NCBI GenBank assembly: GCA_017543165.1
Contig: JAFYGL010000389.1
Coordinates: 1 to 8,210 of the forward strand
DNA length: 8,210 bases
From: Victivallales bacterium
GTDB taxonomy: Bacteria > Verrucomicrobiota > Lentisphaeria > Oligosphaerales > Oligosphaeraceae
Reading direction: 5' to 3'
Program-made: the position numbers and the translations under genes
The notes under the pieces: generated by a model
The model's input: the letters and a program-made list of their open reading frames with translations, nothing else
Told to the model about the DNA's origin: nothing
Databases searched by the model: none
In this document: piece after piece, positions 6,373-8,210 of the stretch
Position numbering within the stretch: the first letter of the stretch is position 1
Layout of the letters: every line of letters begins with the position of its first letter

Positions 6373-7194
6373 TTAATGTGTGGAAAAGAATCCTGTTAGT
6401 TTATGCTCCGCGGGAAAGTACTGCAACGTGAAGCCGCCGCCATTGCTCGCACGCTTGTTGTGCTCGTAGTATGGCGCCTCATGCTGAAACGTTGATTCTG
6501 TAATCTCCTTGAAATCCCATTGCACAGCAAACTTATGGAAATCCGCCTCGCTTGCCTCGCATTCCCAATGGTAGGCGTTCGTACTTCCCGTAATGATTAT
6601 GTGCTTTGCGTTCTCGGGAAAGAGCATCTTTATCTGCCCCTTCGTCAAATGAGGTATTTCCATTGCATTGTCACCAGCGTAGTCCACAGGCTTGCCAATG
6701 GCACCCATCATGAAACAGCTTATCAAAAACACCCAAAACATGCCGCCAAAGGTGAGCGTATGCACAGCCCTGCCGCTGCCATGCCGCTTGAAAGGCCATG
6801 TCATCGCCAGCAGCAACGCCAATATCGGCGCCGCGAAAAACGGCACCCACCAAAATGCGCACTCAAACTCCCATTCCGCATAAACGGCCAATGTCATCAC
6901 GATTATGGCTATTGTACCCCATAGCATAAGGCTGCCAAACCTGTCCCTGCCCTCGGCAATCGCACCCTTGTATCGGTGCAGAAAACGCCAGCAATAATAG
7001 AACACGACGCAAAACACCAGTGCAAACAGCGGCGCGGCAATCCATAGCACAAGGCCGTCGCCAAGTTTGAAAACAAGTTCCGCCAGCAATCCTACGGAAA
7101 ACGCCACAATGCATCCCCCCAGCGCCGACAACATCAGCGTAAACAAAACGTGGCTCAGCGCGGACAGCGCACTGTATATCTGCTCTCTTCTCAT
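6373..7194 (-). CDS. Five-helix inner-membrane protein of unknown function with a C-terminal periplasmic domain
   Basis: I do not recognise this 273-residue protein. Hydrophobic stretches at about 16-42, 47-70, 88-107, 113-133 and 148-166 predict five membrane helices. The basic N-terminus (MRREQ), the loop FLHRYKGAIAEGRDRF and the loop FKRHGSGRAVH would be cytoplasmic under the positive-inside rule, which puts residues 167-273 in the periplasm. That region is soluble-looking (GQIKMLFPENAKHIIITG, YHWECEASEADFHKF, GGGFTLQYF). Its pattern of a strand after P.NA, an aromatic strand, then SE.DF recalls small extracytoplasmic domains in other hypothetical proteins of this phylum, but this is only a resemblance. 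A weak AGG site precedes the ATG by 7 nt. Because the gene runs 19 nt ahead of the DUF6067-like gene, a role at the envelope in the same pathway is possible, although shared transcription alone does not show it. Confidence 0.7.
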   Translation of the reverse strand: MRREQIYSALSALSHVLFTLMLSALGGCIVAFSVGLLAELVFKLGDGLVLWIAAPLFALVFCVVFYYCWRFLHRYKGAIAEGRDRFGSLMLWGTIAIIVMTLAVYAEWEFECAFWWVPFFAAPILALLLAMTWPFKRHGSGRAVHTLTFGGMFWVFLISCFMMGAIGKPVDYAGDNAMEIPHLTKGQIKMLFPENAKHIIITGSTNAYHWECEASEADFHKFAVQWDFKEITESTFQHEAPYYEHNKRASNGGGFTLQYFPAEHKLTGFFSTH

Positions 7195-7274
7195 AATGAC
7201 GCCTAAAATAATCCCACGCCACGCTTTTTCAAACCAGTATCCGCCCCATTCCTACACCATGCGGCGTTTTAGTC

Positions 7275-8210
7275 TCAATGGGACTTATGGGACAATGGCG
7301 CGCCTTGCGGCAGACCGTCGCTACTACGATCTGCCAAGGGTTCCAGGCCGTATGCCTCTTTGAGCAAGTCGCGCAGCGATTCCAGAGAGCGGAATGTGCT
7401 CCGCAAGTTGTCCTTTATTGCCGAATACAACTCCGATTCCTCGGGAACAAGGCAGTCTTCGGAGGCCATGGAGGGCCGCACAATGCCCTCAAGTCCAAGA
7501 ACGGAAAGCACGGCCACATAACCCAGGTCCTTGACTTTAGGGACAGCCTCCTCTCCATAGTATTCAGCAATGTAACTTTCAAAGGCATGTTCAAGCAGTT
7601 GCTGCGGCTGGCCGCCTGAAAGGTGCCCTGCGCAGAATATCTCGTATCTGCGTTCTGTTCCTGGGCGGAACGAGACGGCAATATCGAACTGCTTATGCAC
7701 AAGTGTCCGTATGTTTGCTGTTTTTTTCCAATAAGGATATGGTGCCACTAGAAAAAGCCACGTGTAGGTTCCGCTAAATTCGTGCATCTCATGTCCACGG
7801 ACGCGGATGGTCAGTGCATCGGAGTATGAGCAGGCGCGCCTGAAACATTCCCTCTTGAAATTCCTCCCCAAATCTATTTCGGAAATGTATCGGTGATTTG
7901 GCGTGAAATCAAGTTGCCACTGGTCCGCCTCCTCCGATGTCTCGCATAAGAGGCTGCTTACCATGTCCCCCTGAAGCGACATTTCAATGTGCTGCTTTCC
8001 GCATGTCGCGCTTAATCTGGCATTTCGGGAATAGGCGATTACAAGCAAGATGGGAATATTTGGGAAAGTTTCGGGATTCTTTCCAACAACAAGCCAAGAC
8101 GGCAATTCGACTGGCAACGCCTTGTCGCGCAACTCTGCATGGATTGCAGACAATGCCTTGAATACCTTTCCCGTTGAAACATCGCCAGTGACATGGAAGA
8201 GGCATTTTCC
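7275..8210 (-). CDS. Hypothetical soluble protein, 5'-truncated by the window edge
   Basis: The frame is open from the TGA at 7275-7277 to the right edge, 311 sense codons. The only possible start inside is a TTG at 8153, but coding-like sequence (GKCLFHVTGDVSTGKVFKA) continues upstream of it, so the true start is probably beyond 8210. I do not recognise the family. There is no membrane helix; a hydrophobic strand NIPILLVIAYS (about residues 51-61 of the visible part) suggests an alpha/beta core. The C-terminal 70 residues contain a likely amphipathic helix (SAIKDNLRSTFRSLESLRDLLKEAYG) and a Ser/Gly/His-rich tail. It precedes the membrane-protein gene by 80 nt. Whether it belongs to the same transcript is unclear: the gap shows no terminator and no convincing promoter. 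Confidence 0.7.
   Translation of the reverse strand, partial: GKCLFHVTGDVSTGKVFKALSAIHAELRDKALPVELPSWLVVGKNPETFPNIPILLVIAYSRNARLSATCGKQHIEMSLQGDMVSSLLCETSEEADQWQLDFTPNHRYISEIDLGRNFKRECFRRACSYSDALTIRVRGHEMHEFSGTYTWLFLVAPYPYWKKTANIRTLVHKQFDIAVSFRPGTERRYEIFCAGHLSGGQPQQLLEHAFESYIAEYYGEEAVPKVKDLGYVAVLSVLGLEGIVRPSMASEDCLVPEESELYSAIKDNLRSTFRSLESLRDLLKEAYGLEPLADRSSDGLPQGAPLSHKSH

Noticed and set aside
5487..6431. 314-codon plus-strand open frame opposite the DUF6067-like gene
   Set aside because: It is a mirror frame of a gene with strong codon bias; it has no recognisable domain and the minus-strand protein has a signal peptide, ribosome site and terminator.
7205..7232. TTGAAA, 16-nt spacer, TATTTT upstream of the membrane-protein gene
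   Set aside because: The transcript would begin only a few bases before the ATG and would exclude the ribosome site.
7230..7240. ATACTGGTTTG, a possible further copy of the regulator repeat
   Set aside because: Only the first six bases match ATACTGAACA and there is no tandem partner, which is within chance expectation.
8151..8153. TTG as the start of the gene ending at 7275
   Set aside because: The frame remains open with protein-like sequence to the window edge and no well-spaced ribosome site precedes the TTG, so a start outside the window is more likely.

Overview
The window looks like a carbohydrate-degradation locus from a bacterium of the Lentisphaerota (Victivallis-like) or a close PVC-superphylum relative. 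This placement is an inference from gene content, not a database match. It rests on three things that often occur together in those genomes: a prepilin-type protein with the '[24 protein letters not shown]' kind of N-terminus (split here as FTLIELLVV plus [15 protein letters not shown]) and an H-x9-D motif, a GntR-headed regulator with a LacI-like sugar-sensing domain, and large secreted glycoside-hydrolase-like proteins of the DUF4838 and DUF6067 kinds. All six genes lie on the minus strand, so transcription runs from high to low coordinates. No tRNA, rRNA, CRISPR array, IS element or phage gene was seen.

Layout in transcription order: (1) 8210-7275, the 3' part of a soluble protein I do not recognise, whose start lies beyond the window. 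(2) 7194-6373, a five-helix inner-membrane protein with a C-terminal domain predicted to be periplasmic. (3) 6353-3270, a 1027-residue exported protein with two jelly-roll-like N-terminal domains and a glycoside-hydrolase-like barrel, only 19 nt after gene 2 and closed by a textbook rho-independent terminator at 3221-3252. (4) 3143-2085, the GntR/LacI-type regulator, expressed from its own consensus sigma-70 promoter (TTGACA, 17-nt spacer, TATAAT) with an 11-bp tandem repeat over the -10 and predicted start site. (5) 2036-1305, the prepilin-like protein. (6) 1239 to the left edge, the N-terminal 413 residues of a DUF4838-type exported protein with a duplicated carbohydrate-binding-like domain.

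The terminator and promoter between 3144 and 3269 divide the window into two transcription units: membrane protein plus DUF6067-like enzyme upstream, and regulator, prepilin-like protein and DUF4838-like enzyme downstream (gaps of 48 and 65 nt without a visible terminator). The simplest reading is a sugar-responsive regulator that controls itself and neighbouring secreted enzymes acting on a complex glycan, with a pilin-like surface protein that may help to bind or take up substrate. The substrate cannot be told from the sequence.
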